Origin: Odoribacter sp. UBA944
GTDB taxonomy: Bacteria; Bacteroidota; Bacteroidia; Bacteroidales; Marinifilaceae
Assembly: GCA_002293375.1 (NCBI GenBank)
Contig: DBDA01000021.1
Span: forward strand, 190,390-252,725
Direction of reading: 5' to 3'
DNA: 62,336 bases
In this document: piece by piece, positions 8,184 to 17,087 of the stretch
Layout of the letters: each line of letters begins with the position of its first letter
Position numbering within the stretch: the stretch's first letter is position 1
The notes under the pieces: generated by a model
What the model was told of the DNA's origin: nothing
What the model saw: the letters and a program-made list of their open reading frames with translations, nothing else
Databases searched by the model: none
Position numbers and translations under genes: made by a program

Positions 8184-8382
8184 CCCCTATCGCTTTGGTG
8201 TGTTGTTTCCGAAAGCAGTCTCCACGTCGGTTTACTAAGCCCCGGCTTTCGCTGGAATCCGCAACCTCCTCAGTCGCGTTGCTCCTTCGTCGAGCAGGGC
8301 GGATTCCGGGCACTCAGCCGGAGCAAGTAAACAATTCGCCGTTCCCGACCACGCTTTCGGAAATCAACACGCCTTCGCTTAG
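8184..8382. repeat. Long imperfect palindrome, module 1
   Basis: Nested inverted repeats define a structure of about 200 bp: TGTTGTTTCCGAAAGC at 8201-8216 with its near-complement at 8353-8369, GTTTACT at 8230-8236 with AGTAAAC at 8326-8332, and GGAATCCGC at 8254-8262 with GCGGATTCC at 8299-8307. The intervening bases also pair in part. Open frames on both strands here are by-products of the palindrome. The left arm is repeated at about 45713-45790. Confidence 0.75.
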
Positions 8383-8461
8383 TGCGTTAAGGCAACACCA
8401 TCTCTCCGAGAAAATATTCGGAAACAACAGGCTATTTTTCCACCTGAATGACAGATAGCCT

Positions 8462-8660
8462 TGCATGAGCGCAGGGGTATTGATCCTTTGGGAGCATTGG
8501 CGGGAACAACGATTGTTGTCTTGCCTTTGCGGAGCGCCCGGAATCCGGCTCCCTGCAAGGGCGCCGAATGACCGAAGGGAGGAAGGCGGTTAGGATTCCA
8601 GCGAACGAAAAGGGATAGACAACCGTTGTGGAGACACGCTCCAAAGGACAATACCCCGGA
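8462..8660. repeat. Long imperfect palindrome, module 2
   Basis: A second palindrome lies in tandem with module 1. A 22-base arm at 8474-8495 (GGGGTATTG then CCTTTGG then AGC) pairs with 8638-8657, and GGAATCC at 8540-8546 pairs with GGATTCC at 8593-8599. The right arm read on the minus strand resembles the left arm of module 1 (shared TCTCCAC and CGCTGGAATCC elements), so the two modules appear related. No protein-coding sense is evident. Confidence 0.65.
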
Positions 8661-8743
8661 GCGGTTCAATGAACTTAATTACAAAGTATAAAAATTTCAA
8701 GCGGTTGCCCTGTTCCCCCTCTTTTTCAAACAGGAACAGCCTT

Positions 8744-10129
8744 TTATCGCTCCGGGATCCGGGTAATCAGGCTCTTTTTAACAGGATGGCGGAAATCATG
8801 GTCGCCGGACAACATCCGGTAATGTCCCGACCGGGTTATGGGGGCAACAGCCACCGCCGGCATCAAATTACCGGTGATCAATTCAATGGCTTTGGCCAAT
8901 TGCGGGTCCCGTTCGTCCCCGAAAGGATACGCTTCAAACAGGTCGTCGGGAACCGAAAAAGTCGGAGCGAGGCCCTCCTTAAAATCGGTCAACCCGTCCC
9001 TGTTGACAAACCGATAAACCACCAGCATCATTCCCCACTGTTTCAAATCGTCGTCCTCCTTGTCCAGCGTCTCTATAAAAGCAGCGCCGCAGTACTTGCC
9101 ATGCGTAGAATCTCCAATCGTGATCACATCCATATACGGGGTCAGCCCCACGATTGTCCCTTCGGAAGCGGAAGCCGTTTGCCCGGAAGTCAGAATAAAA
9201 ATCCGCTCCAGGTCCATGTTGACCGGAATATCCTGCTTGAAATACTGTTTCCTGTCGTAGCCTTCCGAGTCGTAATAGTCGTTATAAAAGTCGTTCCAGG
9301 ACTCGGTCAGATATACGGTACTCCCGTTTAAAGCCGTAGCGGGGGCCAAAATACTGCTGAGAAAAATACCTGTCGTACTCACCCCGCCGCTGTTGTACCG
9401 GAGGTCCAGCACAACGTCCGTTACACCGGCGGCCCGGAAACCGGTAAATACTTCCGTCAACCTGCTCTCCGACTGCTCCACATAATTCGTATAGCAGAGG
9501 TAACCGATCTTGTGCTGGCCGTGAGACAAGATCCGGATGCTGATCACCGGATCGTTATATTGGGTAGAGGCCTGCACGGACACCTCCCTGTCTTCAGCAA
9601 TTTGGGAACCCATCAATTTGCCCAGCGTAAGGGTCAGAGAGGAGGCATACCAAAGGTCCTCCACGTTCGCATCGGTGATATTTGAACGGTTAATCCCGAT
9701 GATCAGGTCCCCCCGCTTCAAACCTGCCGTTTCCGCCGGAGAATTTGCATATACATGGGTGACAACAGCAAAATAGCTTCCGGTATTGGAAAACACGCCA
9801 AAAGCCAGGCCATATCCGAAACCGCTCTCCTCGTTTTCCAGCATTCGGCTTACCTGGTCGCTGTTTTGAAACAGAACGGACCATTTATCGTCCGGGAGAT
9901 ACCGGAGCTTCTCAAAATAGCTTTCGGGTTCCAGGGTATTTTGCAGGGATGCCCGCCTCGGGATTTGGGTATTCCAAAGATAAGCCTCATCAAAGTAATC
10001 GTACAGGCGATCATTTACTTTTTGATGGGCAGCCTCTGTCGGGTTTACATCATGTTTATCCCCGCATGAACAGAGGGAAAACAACGCCAAAAGTGTTCCC
10101 AACGCGCTGGTAACGAAGTATCTTTTCAT
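8744..10129 (-). CDS. S41 family peptidase lipoprotein with PDZ domain
   Basis: A 461-residue lipoprotein protease related to C-terminal processing peptidases. The N terminus is a lipoprotein signal with lipobox LCSC (Cys22), so it should be anchored on the periplasmic side of the inner membrane or in the outer membrane. A PDZ-like region spans about 105-175 (NSPAETAGLKRGDLIIGINR) and the S41 catalytic domain about 205-410. The likely dyad is Ser320 in TASASE and Lys345 in THGKYCG, 25 residues apart as in characterised CtpA/Prc enzymes. It is a single-gene unit whose promoter faces that of the divergent antiporter. The substrate is unknown. The 75 bases after the stop, up to the palindromic block, hold nothing recognisable. 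Confidence 0.88.
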   Translation of the reverse strand: MKRYFVTSALGTLLALFSLCSCGDKHDVNPTEAAHQKVNDRLYDYFDEAYLWNTQIPRRASLQNTLEPESYFEKLRYLPDDKWSVLFQNSDQVSRMLENEESGFGYGLAFGVFSNTGSYFAVVTHVYANSPAETAGLKRGDLIIGINRSNITDANVEDLWYASSLTLTLGKLMGSQIAEDREVSVQASTQYNDPVISIRILSHGQHKIGYLCYTNYVEQSESRLTEVFTGFRAAGVTDVVLDLRYNSGGVSTTGIFLSSILAPATALNGSTVYLTESWNDFYNDYYDSEGYDRKQYFKQDIPVNMDLERIFILTSGQTASASEGTIVGLTPYMDVITIGDSTHGKYCGAAFIETLDKEDDDLKQWGMMLVVYRFVNRDGLTDFKEGLAPTFSVPDDLFEAYPFGDERDPQLAKAIELITGNLMPAVAVAPITRSGHYRMLSGDHDFRHPVKKSLITRIPER

Positions 10130-10153
10130 AGCTTAAATTTCAAAATATAGACA

Positions 10154-10161
10154 CAAAGATA
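10154..10161 (-). promoter_or_regulatory. -7 box upstream of the S41 peptidase gene
   Basis: TATCTTTG on the minus strand, about 25 bases before the start codon. The -33 region is T-rich but lacks an exact TTTG. Confidence 0.45.
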
Positions 10162-10174
10162 GCTTTCTTTTTCC

Positions 10175-10182
10175 TATTTTTG
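10175..10182 (+). promoter_or_regulatory. -7 box upstream of the antiporter gene
   Basis: TATTTTTG on the plus strand, about 84 bases before the ATG at 10266. No clear -33 element. It lies back-to-back with the minus-strand box at 10154. Confidence 0.35.
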
Positions 10183-10265
10183 TCTGAAAAACCAGGCCCG
10201 TGAAAAAAAACACCCCTCTCCGTACGTTGTGTGCGTGCGGAGTAACCCAGTAAACAATAAGGAAC

Positions 10266-12410
10266 ATGCTGTCACTTTTTCTCAAATTTCCGTTGGAAAA
10301 TCCGGTCTTGATATTTTCCGTGATCCTCTTCATCATCCTGATGGCGCCGATGTTTTTGCACCGCTTCAAGATCCCGGACCTGATCGGATTGATCCTCGCG
10401 GGGGCGCTGTTCGGCCCCAACGGGCTCGGGATATTGTCTAAAGACAGCAGCATCGAGCTATTCGGCAAGGTCGGCCTGCTCTACATCATGTTCACGGCCG
10501 GCTTGGACATCGACCTGGCCGATTTGAAAAAGAACTTCAACAAAAGCCTCTATTTCGGACTGCTCACCTTTTTGATCCCCATGATCATGGGCACCGTAGC
10601 AGGGGTCTACCTGCTCGGCTTCTCCTGGCCCACCTCCGTTTTGCTGGCCAGTATGTTCGCCTCGCACACCCTGATCACCTACCCGATCGTGAGCAAATAC
10701 GGCGTAACCAAAAACCGGGCGGTCAACATCTCCATTGGTGCAACGGTGGTTACCTGCCTCTTGGCGCTGTTGGTGCTGGCGATCATCGTGGGGGCCAGTA
10801 CGGGAGAGATCAACCGCTACTTCTGGTTCAAACTCGGTTTGTCTACCCTTGTATTTGTCGGAATTGTTGTCATCCTGTTCCCGGCCATCGGGCGCTGGTT
10901 CTTTAAGCGGTACGAAGACAATGTAGCGCAGTACATTTTTGTGCTGGCCCTGGTCTTTCTGGCTTCATTCCTGGCCAAACTGGCCGGTTTGGAGGATGTG
11001 ATCGGGGCCTTTCTGGCCGGTTTGGCGCTGAACCGGCTGATCCCGGGAACCTCCGCCCTGATGAACCGGATCGACTTTGTCGGAAACGCCCTCTTTATCC
11101 CCTTTTTTCTGATCGGAGTCGGGATGTTGGTGGATTACCGGATCTTTCTGGGAGGATGGGATTCGTTGTGGGTGGCGCTTGTCATGTGCGTAGTGGCTAC
11201 CACCGCTAAATACGTAGCCGCTTTGGTAACGGAAAAAACACTGCACTACACCCGGGACGAAGGGCGTTTGCTTTTCGGGCTCTCCAACGCACAGGCGGCG
11301 GCGACCCTGGCGGCGATCATGGTAGGATATCAGGTAGTGCTCGGGACAAATGCGGACGGATCACCGATCCGGTTGTTGGACGACAATGTGCTGAACGGTA
11401 CCATTGTGATGATCCTGGTTACCTGTACGATCGCCTCCCTGGTCACCCAGAAAGGGGCGCAGAACGTTGCATTGGCGGAGTTGGCAGAGGAAGAACTGGT
11501 GGACAACAGCAAGGTAGAAGACCGGATCCTGATCCCGCTGAGCAACAACGAGACGGTGGAAAATCTGGTCAACCTGGGGGTTACCTTGAAGTCACCCAAA
11601 GCCAAAGCCACCATGATGGCGCTGAGTATCATCAAATCCGGCCGGGTGGATGCGGCGGCTGAAAAACGCTCCTCCCTGTTGTTGGAAACAGCGGCCAAAA
11701 CAGCGGCAGCTACCGACAATATCATCCATCAGTTGATGCGGTACGACACCAATGTGGTGAGCGGGATCAAACACGTGGCCGATGAACACAAAATTACCGA
11801 TATTGTTCTGGGCTTGCGGAAAGAATCCGACATTTCGCATACCTTCCTGGGGGATCTGGCGGAAGGTATTTTGGCCAAATGCGCCACGACCACTTTTGTC
11901 TACCGGCCGGCACAACCCCTGCCTACGGTGCGGCGTTACATCGTAGTGATCCCGGAACGCGCAGAATTAGAGATCGGTTTTCCCTATTGGTTGGTGCGTA
12001 TCTGGAGTTTGGCCCGGAATACCGGTTGCAAGATGCTCTTTTATGCAAGCACGGCCGTGTTGGATATTCTGAAAGAAGTAAAAGCCAAACACACCATCCA
12101 CGCGGAATTCAATGAATTTACCGTGTGGGACGACTTTCTCATCATTTCCCGGGAGATCCGGGAGGACGATGCACTGTTGGTGATCATGAGCCGCCGGAAC
12201 TGCCCCTCCTATTCCCGCCAAATGACCTTTATCCCCAGCTACATGAACAGATATTTCCAGAAGAACAACTGCATTCTGGTCTATCCCGTACAGATGGGAA
12301 TCGGGGAGGAGGATAGCAACGCCTTCCGGAGCATCTCGGTACTGGATCATTTCGAAGAAGAAGATCTGGCGACGGTGTTGCGGAGGTTGTTCCGGAAAAA
12401 CAGAGGGTAG
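10266..12410 (+). CDS. Kef-type cation:proton antiporter with Usp-like domain
   Basis: A 714-residue inner-membrane protein. Residues 1 to about 400 hold roughly a dozen hydrophobic segments of the CPA2 (Kef/NhaS3-like) exchanger family, with typical glycine-rich elements such as PDLIGLILAGALFGPNG near residue 38 and GLEDVIGAFLAGLALNRL near residue 253. The remainder (about 410-714) is soluble and resembles tandem universal-stress-protein folds, common in Bacteroidota members, presumably a cytosolic regulatory or nucleotide-sensing part. No TrkA-N domain is seen. It probably exchanges K+ or Na+ for protons; the ion cannot be told from sequence. It is monocistronic and convergent with the hydrogenase gene, 9 bases apart. 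Confidence 0.85.
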   Translation: MLSLFLKFPLENPVLIFSVILFIILMAPMFLHRFKIPDLIGLILAGALFGPNGLGILSKDSSIELFGKVGLLYIMFTAGLDIDLADLKKNFNKSLYFGLLTFLIPMIMGTVAGVYLLGFSWPTSVLLASMFASHTLITYPIVSKYGVTKNRAVNISIGATVVTCLLALLVLAIIVGASTGEINRYFWFKLGLSTLVFVGIVVILFPAIGRWFFKRYEDNVAQYIFVLALVFLASFLAKLAGLEDVIGAFLAGLALNRLIPGTSALMNRIDFVGNALFIPFFLIGVGMLVDYRIFLGGWDSLWVALVMCVVATTAKYVAALVTEKTLHYTRDEGRLLFGLSNAQAAATLAAIMVGYQVVLGTNADGSPIRLLDDNVLNGTIVMILVTCTIASLVTQKGAQNVALAELAEEELVDNSKVEDRILIPLSNNETVENLVNLGVTLKSPKAKATMMALSIIKSGRVDAAAEKRSSLLLETAAKTAAATDNIIHQLMRYDTNVVSGIKHVADEHKITDIVLGLRKESDISHTFLGDLAEGILAKCATTTFVYRPAQPLPTVRRYIVVIPERAELEIGFPYWLVRIWSLARNTGCKMLFYASTAVLDILKEVKAKHTIHAEFNEFTVWDDFLIISREIREDDALLVIMSRRNCPSYSRQMTFIPSYMNRYFQKNNCILVYPVQMGIGEEDSNAFRSISVLDHFEEEDLATVLRRLFRKNRG

Positions 12411-12419
12411 CCGCCCCAA

Positions 12420-13838
12420 TCAGGTATCCAGGACTTTTTTGATCTGGCGTTTCGACAAGGTATAAGGCGCCAAAGAACAGGGTCCGTTGATACAGCCCCC
12501 GTCGCAGGCCATCACCTCGACGAAACCGGCAGCCGGCTTTTTCGGCATACTTTTCAGCAGCGCCTGGTTCTTTTTCTCCAATCCTTCCAGGTTCAGGGTA
12601 GTGATTCCCTCCTTTACAGCGTTGAGAATCGCTTCCTTTACACCGCCGGCTTGCGCAAAACCGCGCCCGAAACGGGTGACCTCCGGGTCCAACCCTTTTT
12701 CATTGCAATTGGGTACGTCAATATTGTAAGCCATCATAAAAGCACCCAACTCCTCAAAACTCATCACATAATCCACTTCGGGCACCGATTCCGCCTCGTA
12801 CCGCTTGGCCAGACAAGGGCCGATAAAAACCGTTTCGGCATCGGGGTATTTCTCTTTGGCATAGCGGGCGGTATACACCATCGGGCTGCGGGTCTCCGAA
12901 ACAAACGGTTTCAACATCGGGGCGTGTTTCTCCACCCAACCCGTGTAAGCCGGGCAGCAAGAGGTCGTCATAAAAGGATCTCCCCTTTCCAATCGCTCCT
13001 TCAACTCTTCCGCCTCTTTGGCGGCCGTTATTTCAGCTCCCAACGCCACTTCGATCACCTCGTCGAATCCGATCTTCCGGATAGCGGACAAGATCTGTCC
13101 GGGAGTAGCATCGAACTGTCCGTAAATGGCCGGAGCTACCATCGCCACCATCTTCTTGCCGGGATGGGAGAGGGTTTTGTAAATGTCAATGATCTTAGAA
13201 CGTTCCATCAGTGCCCCGTAAGGGCACGATTGCATACATTTTCCGCAGTAAATACACTTCTCCTTGTCAATGTGCTCCACCCCTTCCCCGTCTTTGGAAA
13301 TGGCGTTGACCGGACAGGCGTCTTCACAGGGAACCGGCGTGTACACAATAGCGTGGTAAGGGCATACCTTCAGGCAAAGTCCGCAACTGACGCACTCCTC
13401 CGTATGGATGGAGGCCCGGCCTCCCCGGACGGAAATGGCGCCTTTGGGACAGTTCATTACACAGGGGCGTCCTTCACAACCTCTGCACATATTGGTAACG
13501 GCGTATTGCGACTGGTTGCAGGCAGAACACGCTTCGTGCACGACGGAGAGGATATTCTCTTTCCGGTTTTTGTTCGCCATCGCCATGCGGGCAAAATCCG
13601 ACAGGTGGATCAGGTCGATCTCTTCATCGCTGATCTCAAATCCGAGAATGGAGATAATTTTATGCTTCAGGATGTACCGGTCTCTGTGTACGCAGCAGCG
13701 GATCGGTCTTTTATTGCGGGGGCGCATCTCCACCGGAATGTATTTTACCTTGGATACCAGCTCATCCTCTTTCAACAACTGGACGATCCGGAACAAAAGC
13801 TCCCGCTTCGTGAGCATGGCAAAATTATCGTATAACAT
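12420..13838 (-). CDS. [FeFe] hydrogenase, group-B-like monomeric
   Basis: A 472-residue protein with ferredoxin-like clusters followed by a hydrogenase H-cluster domain. After an N-terminal region (1-100) come cysteine motifs for several [4Fe-4S] clusters (C149-C159 and C195-C205 are classic CxxCxxCxxxCP), then H-cluster loops: TSCCP (Cys294-Cys295), GPC (Cys342) and MACDGGC (Cys445, Cys449). All four cluster ligands and the proton-transfer Cys are present, so it should be competent for H2 chemistry if the HydEFG maturases, which are not in this window, exist. The architecture resembles the poorly studied group B enzymes of anaerobic Bacteroidales. A second possible start is Met8. The product is cytosolic; its redox partner is unknown. 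Confidence 0.85.
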   Translation of the reverse strand: MLYDNFAMLTKRELLFRIVQLLKEDELVSKVKYIPVEMRPRNKRPIRCCVHRDRYILKHKIISILGFEISDEEIDLIHLSDFARMAMANKNRKENILSVVHEACSACNQSQYAVTNMCRGCEGRPCVMNCPKGAISVRGGRASIHTEECVSCGLCLKVCPYHAIVYTPVPCEDACPVNAISKDGEGVEHIDKEKCIYCGKCMQSCPYGALMERSKIIDIYKTLSHPGKKMVAMVAPAIYGQFDATPGQILSAIRKIGFDEVIEVALGAEITAAKEAEELKERLERGDPFMTTSCCPAYTGWVEKHAPMLKPFVSETRSPMVYTARYAKEKYPDAETVFIGPCLAKRYEAESVPEVDYVMSFEELGAFMMAYNIDVPNCNEKGLDPEVTRFGRGFAQAGGVKEAILNAVKEGITTLNLEGLEKKNQALLKSMPKKPAAGFVEVMACDGGCINGPCSLAPYTLSKRQIKKVLDT

Positions 13839-13872
13839 TCGTGTAAAAAATTAAAGTTCTGTTCAAGGGGGA

Positions 13873-13880
13873 CAAATATA
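13873..13880 (-). promoter_or_regulatory. -7 box upstream of the hydrogenase gene
   Basis: TATATTTG on the minus strand, 35 bases before the ATG at 13838. The -33 region falls inside the secDF terminator stem. Confidence 0.45.
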
Positions 13881-13882
13881 GC

Positions 13883-13910
13883 TGAAAAGCCGCCCGGAGG
13901 CGGCTTTTCA
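13883..13910 (-). terminator. Terminator after secDF
   Basis: A perfect 12-bp stem (TGAAAAGCCGCC pairing with its complement) with a 4-base loop lies 20 bases after the secDF stop. The stem ends in the T run. It insulates secDF from the hydrogenase gene. Confidence 0.75.
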
Positions 13911-13929
13911 GGAATAAGTTATGCATACA

Positions 13930-16900
13930 TTACTTCTTGCTTTTCTCTTTTTTCGCAAACCGCATCCTCAGGTCGTAAGAGAGCGGGGTCGCTATCATGA
14001 TAGAGGAGTAGGTCCCGACCAGAATCCCCACCAACAGGGCGAATACAAATCCCTTGATGGAGGTTCCGCCGAAGATAAAGATCGCCAGCAACACCACCAA
14101 CGTAGAGAGCGAAGTACTGAACGTACGGCGCAAGGTGGAGTTCAACGCTTCGTTGGTAGTCTCCAGACTGCTGCGCTTCGGGTAAAGCGTATGGTACTCC
14201 CGGATCCGGTCGAATACCACCACCGTGTCGTTGATCGAGTACCCCACCACGGTCAAAATAGCAGCGATAAAAGCTTGGTCTATCTCCAACGAGAACGGTA
14301 ACAAGCCGGAGAAGATAGAGAAAACCCCCATCACAATGATGACGTTGTGGGCCAGGCCGATAACAGCTCCCGCTCCATATTGCCATTGGGAAAACCGCAC
14401 CATGATATACAGGAATATGCCGAGCAACGCCAATACCACACACCAGATAGCCGCCCGGGTAATGTCCTCTGCTACGGCAGGGCCTACCTTCTCAGACATC
14501 TGGCGGTTCACTTCCAGGAACTGTTCCTGAGTGGTCCCGTCGGCCAAGTACGGCTTCAACCCCTGGTAAAGCAGACTTTCCACCTCATCGTCAATATCCA
14601 TCCCCTCTTCATCGATCTTGTACTTTGTGGTGATCCTTACCTGATTGTCCTTGCCGAATGTTTTCACTTCGGGAGCGCTACCGTACGCAGCTGCCAGACT
14701 TTCGGCCACATCCTCCACCTGTACGGGCTGGTCAAACACCACCGTATACGTACGTCCTCCCACAAAATCGATCCCTTTGTCCAGCCCTTTGGTGAACAGG
14801 AACACAAAAGAGATCAGAATGACAATGCCGGAAACCACATAAGAAACGTTCCGTTTTTGCAAAAAGGAGAATTTGGTATCCCGCAACCAACCTTGGGTCA
14901 GTTTGGTGGTAAAGGTCACGTTGTCATTTTTGGACGCAGCGCGTTCAATGAGCAAACGGGTAATAAAAATAGCGCAGAACAGCGAGGTCAGAATACCGAT
15001 GATCAACGTAGTGGCAAACCCTTTGATCGGGCCCTCTCCAAAGTAATACAGAATAAAACCGGTCAGCAACGTCGTGATCTGGCCGTCGATGATCGCCGAG
15101 TAGGCGTTTTTATATCCCTCCTTGATGGCTAAACGCAATCCCTTTCCGGCGCGTTTCTCCTCTTCGATGCGTTCGTAGATCAACACATTGGCGTCAACCG
15201 CCATCCCCATCGTCAATACAATCCCCGCAATCCCCGGCAGGGTCAGTACGGCCCCGATGGAAGCCAACACTCCGAACAGGAAGAAGAGGTTCAGCAACAG
15301 GGCCACATCGGCCGCCAGGCCGGCCCCTTTGCTGTAAAAAAAGAGCATATACACCAGCACCAGGCAGAAAGCGATGATAAACGACCACATACCGGACTGT
15401 ATAGACTCCTGCCCCAAAGAAGGTCCTACGATTTCGTCGGCGATGATGCGTGCCGGAGCAGGCATTTTTCCCGATTTCAGAATATTGGCCAGGTCATCGG
15501 CCTCTTTCACGTCAAAATTCCCGGAGATCTGAGAGCTTCCTCCTTTGATCTCATCATTTACATTGGGGGAAGAGATCACATATCCGTCCAGCACAATCGC
15601 GATGCACCGGTCCTTGTTCTCTTTGGTCATCCGGGCCCAGATCTTTGCGCCTTCCCCGTTCATGTTCATGGAGACCACCGGAGCGCCGCTGCGATCGTCA
15701 AAAGTAGTTCTGGCATCTACCACCACACTGCCGTCCAACGGGGCTTTCCCGTCGCGGGTCGTGACCTTGATGGCATGCATGGGCACGATATCGCCCTCGG
15801 GTTTGGCTTCCCACATCAGGCGGGCGTTTCGCGGGATCAAGGCTTTAATTTGCGGTGTTGCCAGCAATTTGTTTACGGCAACCGTGTCTTTCAGACGGGC
15901 ATATCCGATAACAGAACTTTTGAGCAGGCCGCCGTTCTGGTCAATGGCGGGGCTTAACAAAGCAAAAAGCGGATTCTGCTTGCGGAACTCCTCTTCGCTT
16001 TGCAGCAAACCGGTGGAGTCTGCCGTCTGTTGCAGCAACTCCTCCAATCCCCCCGCGGTGTCCGCTTCGTTTTGGGGAACCTCTGCCCGGGCTTGAAGAA
16101 CTTCTCCGGCTGCAGCCGTTTCCACTTGTTGAACCGTATCGGCCAGCACTGCCTGGGCGCTCTCTAACTCCCTGGCCTTGTCGTTTATATTTGACAGGTT
16201 CTGGTAGAATTCGGCATTTTCAAACGTTTCGAAAAACTCCAGCGCGGCTGTTCCCTGCAACAGTTTCCGAACGCGCTGTGCATCTTTGATCCCCGGAAGT
16301 TCAATATTGATCCGGCCGGAAATATCCGCTTTCCGGATGTTCGGTTGAGCTACCCCGAACCGGTCGATCCGGTTGCGCAGGATATTGAACGTATTATCAA
16401 TAGCAGCGTCGGCCTCTTTACGGATAACATCCAACACCTCCCGGTTGGTGGCCCCCGGAGCGATCCGGTCTTTCAGTTCCACCGTCCCGAAAATATCGGG
16501 TGACGCCAAGTGCGCTTCCGGAGCGATCCGGGCGAACGACTCCCCGAACAAGGTGACAAAATCTTTCGGATTGGTCACGCGCAACCGGGACGCTTCGCTC
16601 AACGCTTGCAGGAAAGCAGGGTCCTGGCTGTTGTTGGAGAGGCTTTTCAGCACATCCACCACATCCACCTCCATGGTCACGTTCATACCGCCCCGCAAAT
16701 CAAGCCCCAGCGGAAGTTCCAACTCTTTACACTCCTTATACGTAAATGTGGCCCCGAAGAAGTTGTACACCGTCTCGTTCGCCATAGAATCCAGGTATTC
16801 CCTCTCCTTTACAGGATCGCCGCCGGCATACTCCTGCGCTGCATTCTCCACCCGGGATGTCTTGAACGTGAAAAACAACTGGTAAGCACTCACCAACACA

Positions 16901-16971
16901 AGGGCTATGGTAAGAAATAAAATCGCTCCTTTGTTTTGCATTTTAGGATTTTTTGATAGGATGTTATTCAA
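13930..16971 (-). CDS. secDF: SecDF fused protein translocase subunit
   Basis: A single 1013-residue fusion of SecD and SecF, an inner-membrane, proton-motive-force-driven factor that helps complete protein export through SecYEG. The first hydrophobic segment (about 12-32) is followed by a large periplasmic P1 region (about 50-540) with the characteristic LPLGLDLRGGMNVTMEV, then six transmembrane segments of the SecD part (VLTMGMAVDANVLIYERIEE near 620-640), then the SecF part from about 720, with a smaller periplasmic region and a second set of six segments (VGYSINDTVVVFDRIRE). Fusion of the two is usual in Bacteroidota. The gene stands alone with its own promoter and terminator. Confidence 0.96.
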   Translation of the reverse strand: MNNILSKNPKMQNKGAILFLTIALVLVSAYQLFFTFKTSRVENAAQEYAGGDPVKEREYLDSMANETVYNFFGATFTYKECKELELPLGLDLRGGMNVTMEVDVVDVLKSLSNNSQDPAFLQALSEASRLRVTNPKDFVTLFGESFARIAPEAHLASPDIFGTVELKDRIAPGATNREVLDVIRKEADAAIDNTFNILRNRIDRFGVAQPNIRKADISGRINIELPGIKDAQRVRKLLQGTAALEFFETFENAEFYQNLSNINDKARELESAQAVLADTVQQVETAAAGEVLQARAEVPQNEADTAGGLEELLQQTADSTGLLQSEEEFRKQNPLFALLSPAIDQNGGLLKSSVIGYARLKDTVAVNKLLATPQIKALIPRNARLMWEAKPEGDIVPMHAIKVTTRDGKAPLDGSVVVDARTTFDDRSGAPVVSMNMNGEGAKIWARMTKENKDRCIAIVLDGYVISSPNVNDEIKGGSSQISGNFDVKEADDLANILKSGKMPAPARIIADEIVGPSLGQESIQSGMWSFIIAFCLVLVYMLFFYSKGAGLAADVALLLNLFFLFGVLASIGAVLTLPGIAGIVLTMGMAVDANVLIYERIEEEKRAGKGLRLAIKEGYKNAYSAIIDGQITTLLTGFILYYFGEGPIKGFATTLIIGILTSLFCAIFITRLLIERAASKNDNVTFTTKLTQGWLRDTKFSFLQKRNVSYVVSGIVILISFVFLFTKGLDKGIDFVGGRTYTVVFDQPVQVEDVAESLAAAYGSAPEVKTFGKDNQVRITTKYKIDEEGMDIDDEVESLLYQGLKPYLADGTTQEQFLEVNRQMSEKVGPAVAEDITRAAIWCVVLALLGIFLYIMVRFSQWQYGAGAVIGLAHNVIIVMGVFSIFSGLLPFSLEIDQAFIAAILTVVGYSINDTVVVFDRIREYHTLYPKRSSLETTNEALNSTLRRTFSTSLSTLVVLLAIFIFGGTSIKGFVFALLVGILVGTYSSIMIATPLSYDLRMRFAKKEKSKK

Positions 16972-16996
16972 TAATCTATTTCGTCAATTTGATGCG

Positions 16997-17004
16997 CAAA
17001 AGTA
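16997..17004 (-). promoter_or_regulatory. -7 box upstream of secDF
   Basis: TACTTTTG on the minus strand, 26 bases before the start codon at 16971. Confidence 0.4.
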
Positions 17005-17021
17005 TATTTTATTTGTGAATA

Positions 17022-17063
17022 AAAAAAGAGGCCGCTAAAATTTCACTTTTTAGACAGCCTCTT
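17022..17063 (-). terminator. Terminator after mdh
   Basis: Minus strand: AAGAGGC and CTAAAA pair with TTTTAG and GCCTCTT across a small internal mismatch, followed by a run of T (TTTTTTTATT). It lies 25 bases after the mdh stop. Confidence 0.75.
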
Positions 17064-17087
17064 CTTGAGGAACTTCGCAGAAGATGA

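Noticed and set aside
7937..8458. A 173-codon plus-strand frame in the palindromic block
   Set aside because: It reads through both arms of a palindrome, is low in protein-like character and has no ribosome-binding or family support.
8379..8669. A 96-codon minus-strand frame
   Set aside because: It coincides with the second palindrome and is better explained as repeat DNA.
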